Assembly: GCA_016124275.1 (NCBI GenBank)
Contig: WGOA01000015.1
Location: 1-34,452 of the forward strand
Reading direction: 5' to 3'
From: Bacteroidota bacterium
GTDB lineage: Bacteria; Bacteroidota; Bacteroidia; Chitinophagales; BACL12
DNA length: 34,452 bases
Part shown: positions 23,071 through 31,318 of the stretch, in pieces
How the letters are laid out: the number at the start of each line of letters is the position of its first letter
How positions within the stretch are numbered: position 1 is the stretch's first letter
Notes under the pieces: model-generated
The model's database searches: none
What the model saw: the letters and a program-made list of their open reading frames with translations, nothing else
What the model was told of the DNA's origin: nothing
Program-made: the position numbers and the translations under genes

Positions 23071-24204
23071 TCAAGTTCGCCTTGGCAACTTATCCACAAA
23101 TTCCGTCAGTGATTTACCGAGGTGCTCCCAGCTCAATTGTTGGCGCAGTTTGGACAGCGCGGGACTGAAGTGGTCGTAACCCCCTTGCTCGAAGTAGCGC
23201 GCTATTCCCCGGGCAAGGGCCCCTTTGTCCCCTGGTGGCACGAGGATGCCATTCACGCCATCTGTGATGTACTCCTTAAAGCCGCCAACGTCGGTAGCCA
23301 GCAAAGGCAGCCTGAACTGGTAGGCAATTAGCGCAATACCGCTTTGGGTCGCGTGGTGATAGGGCAACACACAGGCGTCGGCGGCGCTGAACAACAGGCG
23401 CGTTTCTTCATCGGGAATGTAACGTTCGCGCACTTCAATTGCCAATGCATGAGGGGAGGCCTTAATTCTGGCCGCATAGGGCGCAAAAGGTTCGTATGCT
23501 TCGCCGGCAATCATCAATCGGTAGGGTCCGCTAAGTTGATCAAACGCATCAAGCAACAAATCAAGGCCTTTGTAGGCCCGTATGAAGCCGTAAAACAACA
23601 ATAACTTTTCATCTGGTTTAAGCCCAAGCGCCCGCCGGGCTTCCGCGCGATCCATCGCTTCGCCAAAATGATCGTAAACCGGATGCCGGTGGAAAAGCCG
23701 CGGAGCCTCTGCGCGAAATTGGTTGAGGTCTTTTTCAACCGATTCACTCATGACAACAAAGCCGTCGTTGCGCTGCAAAAAACGACGGGTTAACGGCAGA
23801 TCAAAAAACCGCCGCTCGTGCGGAAGCACATTGTCCAGCACACTAACCACGCGCGTTTCAGCACGCATCCGCCCGGCTACCGCACCCAATGATGGCCCAA
23901 AAAAACTCATCCAGTACTTCATGAGCAGCAAGTCTGGTTTCCGGTCCCGAATCTGCCGGGCCGCTTTTGGCCAGTTGAGCGGATTGATGCTGTCCAATAC
24001 GGCGATGCTGTTTAACGCAGCCGCGCGGTCGCCGGGCAGTACATGCTGTGTTTTTCCGGGGAAAAGCACCTGTGGGTATTGGCGGCTGAACGTGTAGGGC
24101 AGGACCTCGTGGCCCTGGTCCAGGAGGGCCTGGTACAAGGAGGCATTGAATTGCGCAATACCGCCGCGATACGGATAAAACGTGCTGAGGTAGGCGATGC
24201 GCAT
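23071..24204 (-). CDS. Family 4 glycosyltransferase
   Basis: The 377-residue GT-B fold protein begins MRIAYLSTFYPYRGGIAQFN, the Gly-rich N-terminal acceptor-side motif of GT4 enzymes. The C-terminal half has LLLFYGFIRAYKGLDLLLDAF, LMIAGEAYE, RYIPDEETRLLFSAADACVL and the nucleotide-sugar site PYHHATQSGIALIAYQFRLPL followed by ATDVGGFKEYI. The usual EX7E signature is altered here: the first acidic position is replaced by Gln-Ser in HATQSGIAL. It probably adds a sugar to a lipid or polysaccharide at the cytoplasmic face of the membrane; donor and acceptor cannot be told. The stop is 46 bp before the S24 regulator gene. Confidence 0.85.
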   Translation of the reverse strand: MRIAYLSTFYPYRGGIAQFNASLYQALLDQGHEVLPYTFSRQYPQVLFPGKTQHVLPGDRAAALNSIAVLDSINPLNWPKAARQIRDRKPDLLLMKYWMSFFGPSLGAVAGRMRAETRVVSVLDNVLPHERRFFDLPLTRRFLQRNDGFVVMSESVEKDLNQFRAEAPRLFHRHPVYDHFGEAMDRAEARRALGLKPDEKLLLFYGFIRAYKGLDLLLDAFDQLSGPYRLMIAGEAYEPFAPYAARIKASPHALAIEVRERYIPDEETRLLFSAADACVLPYHHATQSGIALIAYQFRLPLLATDVGGFKEYITDGVNGILVPPGDKGALARGIARYFEQGGYDHFSPALSKLRQQLSWEHLGKSLTEFVDKLPRRT

Positions 24205-24253
24205 TCGGGTGGACCTGGTCTATTGCAAGGATACGGAAGGGCTGCCGAAGGGT

Positions 24254-24841
24254 TTAGGGGCAGCTTTGGTCAATGCGCACCACATTTTCCGTAGCAAAGC
24301 CCTGTTGTTTGGCCTGGGTCAGGAGTTGATTGATGGTGCTTTCGCTCAGGGATTTTTCGCGAGCCAGAATCCAAAGAAACTTTCGGGAGGGGTTACCTAC
24401 CAGCGCATACTGATAGTTCAGGGTATCTAAGGCTATGATTTGATAGTCGCCGGAAAACGGCCAAAAGAACGTCACTTTGATGCGCGCCGGATCTGTTGCG
24501 TCCGGTACGCGAGCTTTTCCCTCAATGTTCTTCGTTTGGCTGCGATCGTTTTCTTTTACCCCGCTGTTGCGAACGGTAATGGAGCCGTCAGCCTGTAACG
24601 TGTAGTTGGCACTGACGCAGGTCAGGCCTTCTTCAAAGCGGTTGGGCAGCCGCGCGATTTCGTACCAGGTGCCTTGGTACCGTTCCAGGTCAACACCGGG
24701 TACAACGTCAAGGGAGGGTTCTTCTGGTTGGCAGGAAAGCAAACCAACAAAGAAGACCGCGCTCATCAAACCAAGGCGGCTGTATGCCCTTTTATCCAGC
24801 GGATGCCAGATGCCTTTTGAGGACAGGTTCCGGAAATTCAT
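24254..24841 (-). CDS. Bacterial lipocalin lipoprotein (Blc-like)
   Basis: The 195-residue protein has a hydrophobic segment ending in the lipobox VGLLSC (C37), so it is probably lipid-anchored. The lipocalin hallmark GxW is in LERYQGTWYEIARLPNRFE (G57-T-W59), followed by CVSANYTLQADGSITVRNSG and the late strand YALVGNPSRKFLWILAREK, both typical of Blc/apolipoprotein D relatives. These eight-stranded barrels bind lysophospholipids or fatty acids at the outer membrane. The ATG at 24841 leaves a longish basic N-region; an in-frame ATG at 24766 would leave too short a signal. The glycosyltransferase gene starts 49 bp downstream. Confidence 0.88.
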   Translation of the reverse strand: MNFRNLSSKGIWHPLDKRAYSRLGLMSAVFFVGLLSCQPEEPSLDVVPGVDLERYQGTWYEIARLPNRFEEGLTCVSANYTLQADGSITVRNSGVKENDRSQTKNIEGKARVPDATDPARIKVTFFWPFSGDYQIIALDTLNYQYALVGNPSRKFLWILAREKSLSESTINQLLTQAKQQGFATENVVRIDQSCP

Positions 24842-24910
24842 GCCGGGAAGTTACGCACCTGCAGCCGCAATCCCTGTTAACGGGCACAACAGGCCTGGAG
24901 GCCCAGCCTT

Positions 24911-24962
24911 TATACGGAGACGTGATGCGCAGCCGCTATACGGATACGTTATGCGCAGCCGT
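24911..24962. repeat. 26-bp tandem duplication
   Basis: Two adjacent 26-bp units (24911-24936, 24937-24962) begin TATACGGA and end ATGCGCAGCCG plus one base; they differ at three positions. They lie in the spacer between the ABC-F gene stop and the lipocalin start on the minus strand. No coding sequence fits. Confidence 0.8.
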
Positions 24963-24979
24963 TAAGTGCAACGGGGAAC

Positions 24980-26617
24980 TTAAGCAGAAACGCCTTCGTA
25001 AAGCGCTTGGCGCTGTTCGCGTGCTTTATCGCTTTTCAGGTATTCGTCAAAGGTCAGCAGACTGTCCACCATGCCACCAGGGCCAATTTCAATGATTCGG
25101 TTGGCCACAGATTCGATCAAGGCATGGTCATGCGTGGTAAAAATCATAGCGCCCTTGAAATCGCGCATCCCGTTGTTCAGGGCGGTGATCGATTCCAGAT
25201 CAAGGTGGTTTGTAGGCTCGTCCAACAACAAGAAGTTGGGTTGTGCGAGCATGATTTTTGAGAGCATGCAGCGCACCTTTTCGCCTCCGGAAAGGACACT
25301 GGACTTTTTGTACACCTCTTCCCCGGAAAACAACATCCGGCCGAGGAAGCCGCGGATGAATTGCTCATCCTTGTCGCCGGTAGTATACTGGCGCAGCCAC
25401 TCGATCAGGTTTTGGTCGTTTTCCCCTTCAAAGAAGGGATCGTTTTCTTTGGGCAGGTAGCCGAGTGTAATGGTTTGGCCAAAGGAATAGGCACCGGTTT
25501 CCGCTTTTCTGATGCCAGCCAGAACGTCGTAAAACGCGGTAAGTGAAGAGGACTCTTTGCTGAGCAGCGCAATCTTATCGCCCTGGTTCATAACAAAGTT
25601 AATATCCGTAAAGAGCATATCTCCGGAATCGGCGCGCGCGCTGAGGTTCTTAATTTCCAGAATCTGGTTGCCGGGTTCGCGCTCCGACTGGAAGGCGATG
25701 TAGGGGTATTTCCGGCTGGAAGGGCGAATCTCCTCCAGGTTGAGTTTCTCCAGGGCTTTTTTGCGGCTGGTGGCCTGACGCGACTTTGAAGCATTGGCAC
25801 TGAATCGCTGAATGAACTCGAGCAATTCTGCGCGTTTTGATTCCGTCTTTTTGTTTTTGTTGGTGGCCTGGCGGGCCATCAACTGGCTGGTCTCATACCA
25901 AAACGTATAGTTGCCGGTAAAAATCCGGATTTGACCAAAGTCGATGTCCACAATATGGGTGCAGACCATGTCCAGGAAATAGCGGTCGTGGCTGACCACG
26001 ATCACCATGTTCTTAAAATCAGCCAGAAAGTCAGCCAGCCAGGTGACTGTTTCGGCGTCCAGGTTGTTGGTAGGTTCGTCCAGCAGCAGGATGTCCGGTT
26101 CGCCGTAAAGCGCTTGCGCCAGCAACACTTTCACCTTTTCCGGGCCGTTGAGTTCGCCCATTTGCTTGTCGTGCAGGGCTTCGGCGATGCCGAGGTGGCT
26201 CAACAATTCGGCGGCATCGCTTTCGGCCGTCCAGCCGCCCATTTCGCCGAATTTTAGCTCCAGGTCAGCAGCGCGCAACCCTTCTTCTTCCGTGGCATCC
26301 GGATTGGCATAAATGGCGTTCTTCTCCACCATGATGCTGTACAGTTCCTTGTGGCCCATGATGACTGTGTCCAGCACCCGGCATTCCTCAAACTCATATT
26401 GATTCTGGCGAAGGACAGCAATGCGGTTGCCCGGCTCCACGGTGACCCTTCCCCGGGTAGGGGCTATGTCATCCGACAACATCTTCAAAAAGGTGGATTT
26501 GCCGGCACCGTTGGCGCCGATGACTCCATAACAATTCCCCCGGGTAAACTGGAGGTTGACTTCATCAAAAAGAATGCGTTTGCCGTATTGCAGGCCGAGA
26601 TTGTGTACGCTGAGCAT
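24980..26617 (-). CDS. ABC-F family ATPase (YbiT-like)
   Basis: The ATG at 26617 gives 545 residues starting MLSVHNLGLQYGKRILFDEV; the longer frame to 26674 would begin at the predicted promoter. There are two ATP-binding cassettes and no membrane segments, as in ABC-F proteins that act on ribosomes. Cassette 1 has Walker A GANGAGKST (34-42), a variant signature LNGPEKVKVLLAQAL and Walker B ILLLDEPTNNLD. The linker is charged (NKNKKTESKRAELLEFIQRF). Cassette 2 has LSGGEKVRCMLSKIML and FLLLDEPTNHLD, but its Walker A region (IALLSKESSSLTAFYDVL) lacks GxxGxGK. Relatives are translation factors or antibiotic-resistance proteins; the subgroup was judged from memory. Confidence 0.9.
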   Translation of the reverse strand: MLSVHNLGLQYGKRILFDEVNLQFTRGNCYGVIGANGAGKSTFLKMLSDDIAPTRGRVTVEPGNRIAVLRQNQYEFEECRVLDTVIMGHKELYSIMVEKNAIYANPDATEEEGLRAADLELKFGEMGGWTAESDAAELLSHLGIAEALHDKQMGELNGPEKVKVLLAQALYGEPDILLLDEPTNNLDAETVTWLADFLADFKNMVIVVSHDRYFLDMVCTHIVDIDFGQIRIFTGNYTFWYETSQLMARQATNKNKKTESKRAELLEFIQRFSANASKSRQATSRKKALEKLNLEEIRPSSRKYPYIAFQSEREPGNQILEIKNLSARADSGDMLFTDINFVMNQGDKIALLSKESSSLTAFYDVLAGIRKAETGAYSFGQTITLGYLPKENDPFFEGENDQNLIEWLRQYTTGDKDEQFIRGFLGRMLFSGEEVYKKSSVLSGGEKVRCMLSKIMLAQPNFLLLDEPTNHLDLESITALNNGMRDFKGAMIFTTHDHALIESVANRIIEIGPGGMVDSLLTFDEYLKSDKAREQRQALYEGVSA

Positions 26618-26671
26618 GGTTTCGGGAATTTGGAGCAGCAACGCGAAGGCTGCAGCTGCCTGAACAAGCGA

Positions 26672-26679
26672 CAAAGATA
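26672..26679 (-). promoter_or_regulatory. TAnnTTTG box upstream of the ABC-F gene
   Basis: On the minus strand the exact box TATCTTTG lies here, without a TTG at the usual distance upstream. A transcript start near 26667 would give a leader of about 50 nt to the ATG at 26617 and rule out the longer reading frame. The -33 element is missing, so the call is weak. Confidence 0.3.
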
Positions 26680-26727
26680 AGACAGCGCATGCCTATCCCG
26701 GCCATTTGGACTCCCTAAAGATGCCCT

Positions 26728-27501
26728 TTACCAATAGCCTTTCTGAACCAGCCAGGGCAGAATGCGCAGAAGGGCATTGGCGTTCAGGTCTGCTCCGGGC
26801 TCTACACGTCCATTTCCAGGGTTTTCGCGGCGCACGGGATGCCAGAGGTTATCTGCTGCCGTTTCAACCGTGAATTCCAGCGCACCGTCTCCTCCGCTGA
26901 AGTTTACCGTGGCAATGCGCTGACCATCAGGGAGTTCTATGGAATAGCTTTCAAGTCCGCCCGTATTTATACCCAGTGCTTTGACCCTTCCGATAAGCAA
27001 CCCATCCTGCACGACGTCACCGGTTTTTCGCAAAGTCAACGGCAAGGTCCGGTCTCTGTTGATTAGCCCGAGGGCAGTGGTTTCAGGACCGGTTAAACCA
27101 TGCTTTTTGCGCAAATGATGCACTACTTGGGCATCAATTCCCCCGGCATTGACCAAGTTGAGGCTGGCCATCAAGTTGCCGAGATCGGTCTGTGCAGTAG
27201 TCGGATTTAGGGCAAGGTACACAGGTTCGGCTACCCCTTGAAAGAGAACGCTGTAAACATTTTGATCGGGTAAGGGCTGGCCAGGCTGGGTCCAATTGCT
27301 GGGCAGGGCTGACAAAAGCAGTGTGCCGTCCTGCTTAATGACCTCATAACCAGGTAGTTCTGCTTCAGGATCGGTTTTTTGCAGGCGGGCTACTTCTTGG
27401 CCATTCCAGGTGATGGAATTGCCTTTGAAAGCCAGTTGCTGAGCTGAGGCAGCCCATGGCGCCGTTGCCAGGACCACCAAGACGAGACGAAAGAGGAACA
27501 T
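26728..27501 (-). CDS. Exported protein of unknown function
   Basis: The 257-residue protein has a signal peptide (MFLFRLVLVVLATAPWAASAQ) and then a soluble, mainly beta-predicted region. Segments such as GNSITWNGQEVARLQK, YEVIKQDGTLLLSALPSNW and YSIELPDGQRIATVNFSGGDG look like repeated beta-hairpins. There is one Cys-free middle part, LGLINRDRTLPLTLRKTGDVVQDGLLIG, and no recognisable catalytic motif. I do not recognise the family. It stands alone: the ABC-F gene lies downstream on the same strand and the FISUMP genes diverge upstream. A periplasmic or surface location follows from the signal peptide only. Confidence 0.75.
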   Translation of the reverse strand: MFLFRLVLVVLATAPWAASAQQLAFKGNSITWNGQEVARLQKTDPEAELPGYEVIKQDGTLLLSALPSNWTQPGQPLPDQNVYSVLFQGVAEPVYLALNPTTAQTDLGNLMASLNLVNAGGIDAQVVHHLRKKHGLTGPETTALGLINRDRTLPLTLRKTGDVVQDGLLIGRVKALGINTGGLESYSIELPDGQRIATVNFSGGDGALEFTVETAADNLWHPVRRENPGNGRVEPGADLNANALLRILPWLVQKGYW

Positions 27502-27575
27502 GGATGAAACTTATTGGTCATGTAACGAAAAATTCCTTGCCGGGGTTTCAGCAGTTGCTTTACTCGGATACTCTG

Positions 27576-27599
27576 CTACCCAGCTACCCGACTACCCAG
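27576..27599. repeat. Three tandem 8-bp repeats
   Basis: CTACCCAG, CTACCCGA and CTACCCAG follow each other without gaps in the 187-bp spacer between divergent genes. The rest of that spacer contains the promoter-like site at 27650-27678. Confidence 0.75.
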
Positions 27600-27649
27600 A
27601 CAATAAAAGTTCCATGGAAGTAAACCAGATAACAAGGATTCGCTGTACC

Positions 27650-27678
27650 TTGAAGCCATTCGATAATTATTAGTTTTC
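27650..27678 (+). promoter_or_regulatory. Promoter-like site before the first FISUMP gene
   Basis: TTG at 27650-27652 and TAGTTTTC at 27671-27678 (one mismatch to TAnnTTTG) are 18 nt apart. The predicted transcript start is near 27683, only about 6 nt before the ATG at 27689. Confidence 0.35.
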
Positions 27679-27688
27679 TAAATTTAAG

Positions 27689-28699
27689 ATGAATACCCGC
27701 ACCTGTCTTCGGCAACCAGCTTTGTTTTCGCTCCTGGTTCTGTTTTCCTTTTCGTTCCACCAGCTTTCTGCGCAGCTCTGCGATCCAAGCGTTGCGCCAC
27801 ACAATCTGGAAGCTATCTATACGCCTGGCAGCGGTGTGCAACTCACTTGGGACGCTGTGCCAGGTAGCGCTGCGGCACAGATTAAGCTCATTACCCCTTC
27901 TGGTGGGTCCATCAAAAAGAACATCGTAGGATTTGAGCCAGACGCTTTCTTCATCGCAGATGCGTTTTTAGCAGCAGGACTTTATTCCTAGCGTGTTCAG
28001 GCAAGTTGCAACACTACCTTGCCCCTTTCGCTGACCCCGATATCGGCAGCTAATTTGTTTACTGTTGGCGTTGTTTCAGCGATTTGTCCGTCAACCGTAG
28101 CTGATGTTGAAGGGAATGCCTACGATGTTGCCGAGATTGACGGACAGTGTTGGATGAAAGAAAATCTCCGGGTTCGGGCTTATAGAAACGGCGATCCGAT
28201 CCCTGCTGTTTCAAGCGCGGCTGTTTGGGCGGCCTCCGGCACTGGTGCAGCTTCCGTGTATGAAAATGACCTGACCAACGCCAATACCTACGGACTTCTC
28301 TACAATGGCCATGCTGTGGTTGACCCACGCGGATTGTGTCCTGTGGGGTGGGGCGTACCAGCCAGTCCGCAGTGGTACGATCTGGTGCTTTTTGCCGGTG
28401 GCGAAGCTTCCGCAGGTGGCCCGCTAAAGGCGGTAGGTCTTTTGGGGTCGGGAACCGGCCTTTGGAAAGCTCCGAATTCGGGTGCTACCAATGCCACCAA
28501 TTTTACTGCCCTGCCCGGTGGGTACAGAAGACCGGATGGCTCTTTTACCGGCCTTAGTGAGATGGCCATCTGGTGGACACGAAATGCTGCAGGATCCGGC
28601 GAACTATGGGGCGGCAGAGTTTACAACAATGATACCAACGTTAACATAGATGGTTTTTCAATACAAAACGGTTTCTCGGTTCGGTGTTTGAAAGATTGA
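27689..28699 (+). pseudogene. FISUMP-domain secreted protein interrupted by an in-frame amber codon
   Basis: One reading frame of 336 codons encodes a signal peptide (cut after QLSAQ), an Fn3-like domain (CDPSVAPHNLEA, GVQLTWDAVPGS, SIKKNIVGFEP) and a C-terminal FISUMP domain (GQCWMKENLRVRAYRNGD, PRGLCPVGWGVP, GYRRPDG, GFSVRCLKD). A TAG at 27989-27991 breaks it between LYS and RVQASC. The two paralogues downstream have Trp at this place (SYLWQVAAAC, TYTWSIQAAC), so a TGG to TAG transition explains it. Both halves remain otherwise intact. It may be a young pseudogene, a sequencing error or, less likely, a readthrough gene. FISUMP proteins are secreted or surface proteins of unknown function. 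Confidence 0.75.
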
Positions 28700-28752
28700 A
28701 GCTTTCTCAAACCATAGAGAAGGGAATCTGCAACGTTTAAATGAAAGGCATT

Positions 28753-28781
28753 TTGTTTATTTAAATATTTAATTAATTTTA
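28753..28781 (+). promoter_or_regulatory. AT-rich promoter-like site before the second FISUMP gene
   Basis: TTG (28753-28755), 18 nt, TAATTTTA (28774-28781, one mismatch). It lies directly before the ATG at 28786. If used, transcription would start at or within the annotated start codon, which favours the in-frame ATG at 28819. The region is very AT-rich, so chance matches are likely. Confidence 0.25.
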
Positions 28782-28785
28782 TACA

Positions 28786-29847
28786 ATGAACATCAACTTA
28801 GATTCGCGAAGCAGCTCAATGTTGAGTTTTGAATTTGCAGGCATATTCAATGTCCGCTTTTTGAGTTTGGTCTTTAGTATGTGCCTGCTCCTTGGGGTTT
28901 CTTCGCCGTTGCTCGGTCAATCCTTCTGCGATCCAAGTTTCGCACCAACCGGCCTTTCCGCTACTTATACCCCCGGTTCCGGAGTCTTGCTTAGCTGGGA
29001 CGCAGTTCCTGGAAGTGTCGGAGCTCGGCTGCGGGTGTTCTTGCCTACTGGTGGGGTTAATAACAAGAACATCGTAGGGACAGAGCCTGCCATGTTTTTT
29101 GTGCCTGAAGCCGCACTCTTAGAAGGCTCTTACCTATGGCAAGTTGCAGCAGCGTGTACACTTATGCCTTCGCTAAGTATTACTCCTTTCAGTGCATTTT
29201 CCAGTTTTGTTGTATCACTGCCTACCAGCACATGTCCCACTACAGTAGCCCATGTAGATGGGAATGTTTACCCGGTGGTTACGATAGGATCAACCTGCTG
29301 GATGGAAGAAAATTTGGATGTAACCCATTACAATAACGGAGACCTCATCCCAACAGGCCTTTCCAATGCCGCTTGGGAAAGTGCAACAACTGGAGCCAGG
29401 GCTGTTTATGACAACGACGCATCCTACCGTTCAGAGTACGGTCAGTTTTACAACTGGTACGCCGTAAACGACGCAAGGGGATTATGTCCGACGGGATGGT
29501 CGGTTGCCACTGCTGCTCAGTGGGATGACATGGCCAGTATGTTTGGCGGGTTGTCCGGCGCTGCAGGAGACTTAAAAACTACGGGCACCCTGGAATTGGG
29601 CACAGGTCTTTGGTATGCACCGAATACAGCTGCCACCAACTTGAGTGAATATTCCGCTAAGCCAGCCGGATACCGGAGGAATATCGGGGAGTACGGATTT
29701 TTAGGCTTTTCGGGAATCTGGTGGGTTGCCTGTCAGGGAACAGCAACCCGCAGTTGCGGCAGGCGCGTTTACCACGACAGCAATGCCGTAAACGTTGATT
29801 TGTTCCTGAAAGTCTATGGCTTTTCCGTGCGATGCACAAAGGATTAG
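28786..29847 (+). CDS. Secreted FISUMP-domain protein, second paralogue
   Basis: The 353-residue product has an N-terminal hydrophobic signal (FLSLVFSMCLLLGVSSPLLGQ), an Fn3-like domain (about 50-145; CDPSFAPTGLSA, LLSWDAVPGSVG, NKNIVGTEP) and a FISUMP domain (about 150-353) with GNVYPVVTIGSTCWMEENLD, YGQFYNWYAVNDARGLCPTG, WDDMASMFGG, AGYRRNIGEYGFLGFSGIWW and GFSVRCTKD. The domain name comes from Fibrobacter succinogenes, where it is a large paralogous family. Six or more conserved Cys residues suggest disulfides, fitting an exported protein. No CHU_C or Por secretion tail is seen. The start may be 28786 or the ATG at 28819. Confidence 0.82.
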   Translation: MNINLDSRSSSMLSFEFAGIFNVRFLSLVFSMCLLLGVSSPLLGQSFCDPSFAPTGLSATYTPGSGVLLSWDAVPGSVGARLRVFLPTGGVNNKNIVGTEPAMFFVPEAALLEGSYLWQVAAACTLMPSLSITPFSAFSSFVVSLPTSTCPTTVAHVDGNVYPVVTIGSTCWMEENLDVTHYNNGDLIPTGLSNAAWESATTGARAVYDNDASYRSEYGQFYNWYAVNDARGLCPTGWSVATAAQWDDMASMFGGLSGAAGDLKTTGTLELGTGLWYAPNTAATNLSEYSAKPAGYRRNIGEYGFLGFSGIWWVACQGTATRSCGRRVYHDSNAVNVDLFLKVYGFSVRCTKD

Positions 29848-29906
29848 GAGAATGGGCTTTGTCAGATGCCGCTTTGTCATGCACCTCCACTTAAAACCCA
29901 CTTTGA

Positions 29907-30935
29907 ATGCTCACTTTTTTAAACGCTAACCCATTGAAAGCTTTCAAGTCTACCCTTTTTGCCTGCGCATTGTTGTCTACCCTCATGCCAGCGGTACATG
30001 CCCAAACACTGTGCGATCCCACACTCGCACCCCAGAATCTGGAAGCTACTTATACGCCAGGTTTTGGTGTGTTGCTTCAATGGGATGCTGTTCCAGCCAG
30101 TGTCGGCGTGCAAATTAAAGCCACTGCACCTATGGGATCCAATATAAAGAAATTCATTGTTGGCCCCGAACCTACCCAGTACTATGTTCCGGAATTTATC
30201 CTCGAAACCGGAACCTATACCTGGTCCATTCAAGCGGCATGCTCAACAGTCTTTCCTTATAATGTAACTCCGATTTCTATCCAGGATACATTCAGCATCG
30301 GTACACCTGAGGATACCCTTTGTTCACCAGTGACGGACATTGATGGCAATACCTATGCGGTGATCGAAATTAATGGGCAGTGCTGGATGCAAGAGAACTT
30401 AAGAACCTATCGGTATACTAATGGCGATGCTATTCCTACCATCTTTAGCAACGGCAGTTGGAGTGCAGCGACCACTGGCGCACGCGCTTCTTCGGATGCG
30501 AGCATTGCAAATGATCCGATCTATGGGGCCTTGTACAATCAATTTGCGGTGGTGGATCCTCGCGGTTTGTGTCCCGATGGTTGGCGCATTCCCAGTGATG
30601 ACGATTGGACCGAATTGACCAGCGCTTTTGGTGGACTGAGCACAGCAGGCGGAGCCTTAAAGGCTACTGGTACGCTGGGTTCAGGCACTGGCATATGGCA
30701 ATCACCCAATACTGGCGCTACCAATGCCAGTGGCTTCACGGCAGTGCCCGCAGGATATCGAACAAATTCCGGATCGTATGAATTTGAGGATTTGGTTGCT
30801 ATCTGGTGGAGCAACAGCTCAACAATTGCCGGCCGTGCATTTGGTCGCCGCGTTTACTATGATCGCGTGTTGGTCAACCGCGATCAGTTTCTGAACAACT
30901 ATGGTTTCTCCGTCCGCTGTCTCAAAGGGGAATAA
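29907..30935 (+). CDS. Secreted FISUMP-domain protein, third paralogue
   Basis: The 342-residue product has a signal peptide (cut after AVHAQ near 33), then the same Fn3-like domain (CDPTLAPQNLEATYTPGFGV, LQWDAVPASVG, NIKKFIVGPEP, TYTWSIQAAC) and a FISUMP domain (GNTYAVIEINGQCWMQENLR, ATTGARASSD, PRGLCPDGWRIPSDDDWTEL, GATNASGFTAVPAGYR, GFSVRCLKGE). It is the closest of the three to the domain consensus. The spacer to the second paralogue is only 59 bp, so co-transcription of the last two is possible. The array probably arose by tandem duplication, since all three share both domains in the same order. Function is unknown; a surface role is inferred. Confidence 0.84.
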   Translation: MLTFLNANPLKAFKSTLFACALLSTLMPAVHAQTLCDPTLAPQNLEATYTPGFGVLLQWDAVPASVGVQIKATAPMGSNIKKFIVGPEPTQYYVPEFILETGTYTWSIQAACSTVFPYNVTPISIQDTFSIGTPEDTLCSPVTDIDGNTYAVIEINGQCWMQENLRTYRYTNGDAIPTIFSNGSWSAATTGARASSDASIANDPIYGALYNQFAVVDPRGLCPDGWRIPSDDDWTELTSAFGGLSTAGGALKATGTLGSGTGIWQSPNTGATNASGFTAVPAGYRTNSGSYEFEDLVAIWWSNSSTIAGRAFGRRVYYDRVLVNRDQFLNNYGFSVRCLKGE

Positions 30936-30936
30936 C

Positions 30937-30963
30937 TGAATTGCTCATAAATGAGCCAATTCA
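30937..30963. terminator. Hairpin between convergent genes, possible bidirectional terminator
   Basis: TGAATTG (30937-30943) pairs with CAATTCA (30957-30963), and CTCA (30944-30947) with TGAG (30952-30955), leaving a TAAA loop and one bulged C. It begins 2 bp after the third FISUMP stop and lies before the convergent GNAT gene's 3' end. No T tract follows on either strand. Confidence 0.45.
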
Positions 30964-30992
30964 CCCAACCTCGACGTCCGTTTACAAGAGCC

Positions 30993-31295
30993 TCACACCG
31001 AATACCCCTCTGCCAGCAATCGTTTCCACTCCGGATGCCGTTGCAGGTATGCGGCAGTAAACGGGCACAGGGGCACCAGTTTCAAGCCCGAATGGTCTAT
31101 CCATTCCAAGACATGTTGAATAAGCGCTGAACCGATTCCCCGGCCTTCCAAAGACCGGGGAACTTCGGTGTGCGTAACGTAAAAGCGGTCGCCCGCCAGT
31201 AAAAATTCCGTGTAGGCGGTATGCCCGTCAACCGTCCATTGAAAGCGGCGACGGTCATCGTTTTTCTGTATGGTGGAAGGGTCTGGTGGGTGCAT
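30993..31295 (-). CDS. Small GNAT-like N-acetyltransferase (COG2388 type)
   Basis: The ATG at 31295 gives 100 residues, normal for the short single-domain GNAT group; the longer frame to 31400 runs into the neighbouring pirin gene. The pattern FQWTVDGHTAYTEFLLAGDRF, then VTHTEVPRSLEGRGIGSALIQHVL contains the acetyl-CoA loop (R/Q-x-x-G-x-A/G as EGRGIGSAL). LVPLCPFTAAYLQRHPEW is the typical C-terminus with the conserved Cys-Pro. The substrate is unknown for this group. It follows the pirin gene by 23 bp on the same strand, so both may share one message. Confidence 0.85.
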   Translation of the reverse strand: MHPPDPSTIQKNDDRRRFQWTVDGHTAYTEFLLAGDRFYVTHTEVPRSLEGRGIGSALIQHVLEWIDHSGLKLVPLCPFTAAYLQRHPEWKRLLAEGYSV

Positions 31296-31318
31296 CACAG
31301 CGTTTTTTAAAGAACAAC

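Noticed and set aside
28019-28699. A separate gene starting after the amber codon
   Set aside because: It would lack a signal peptide and half of the Fn3-like domain. The frame is the same as upstream and aligns through the stop with both paralogues, so one interrupted gene is the better reading.
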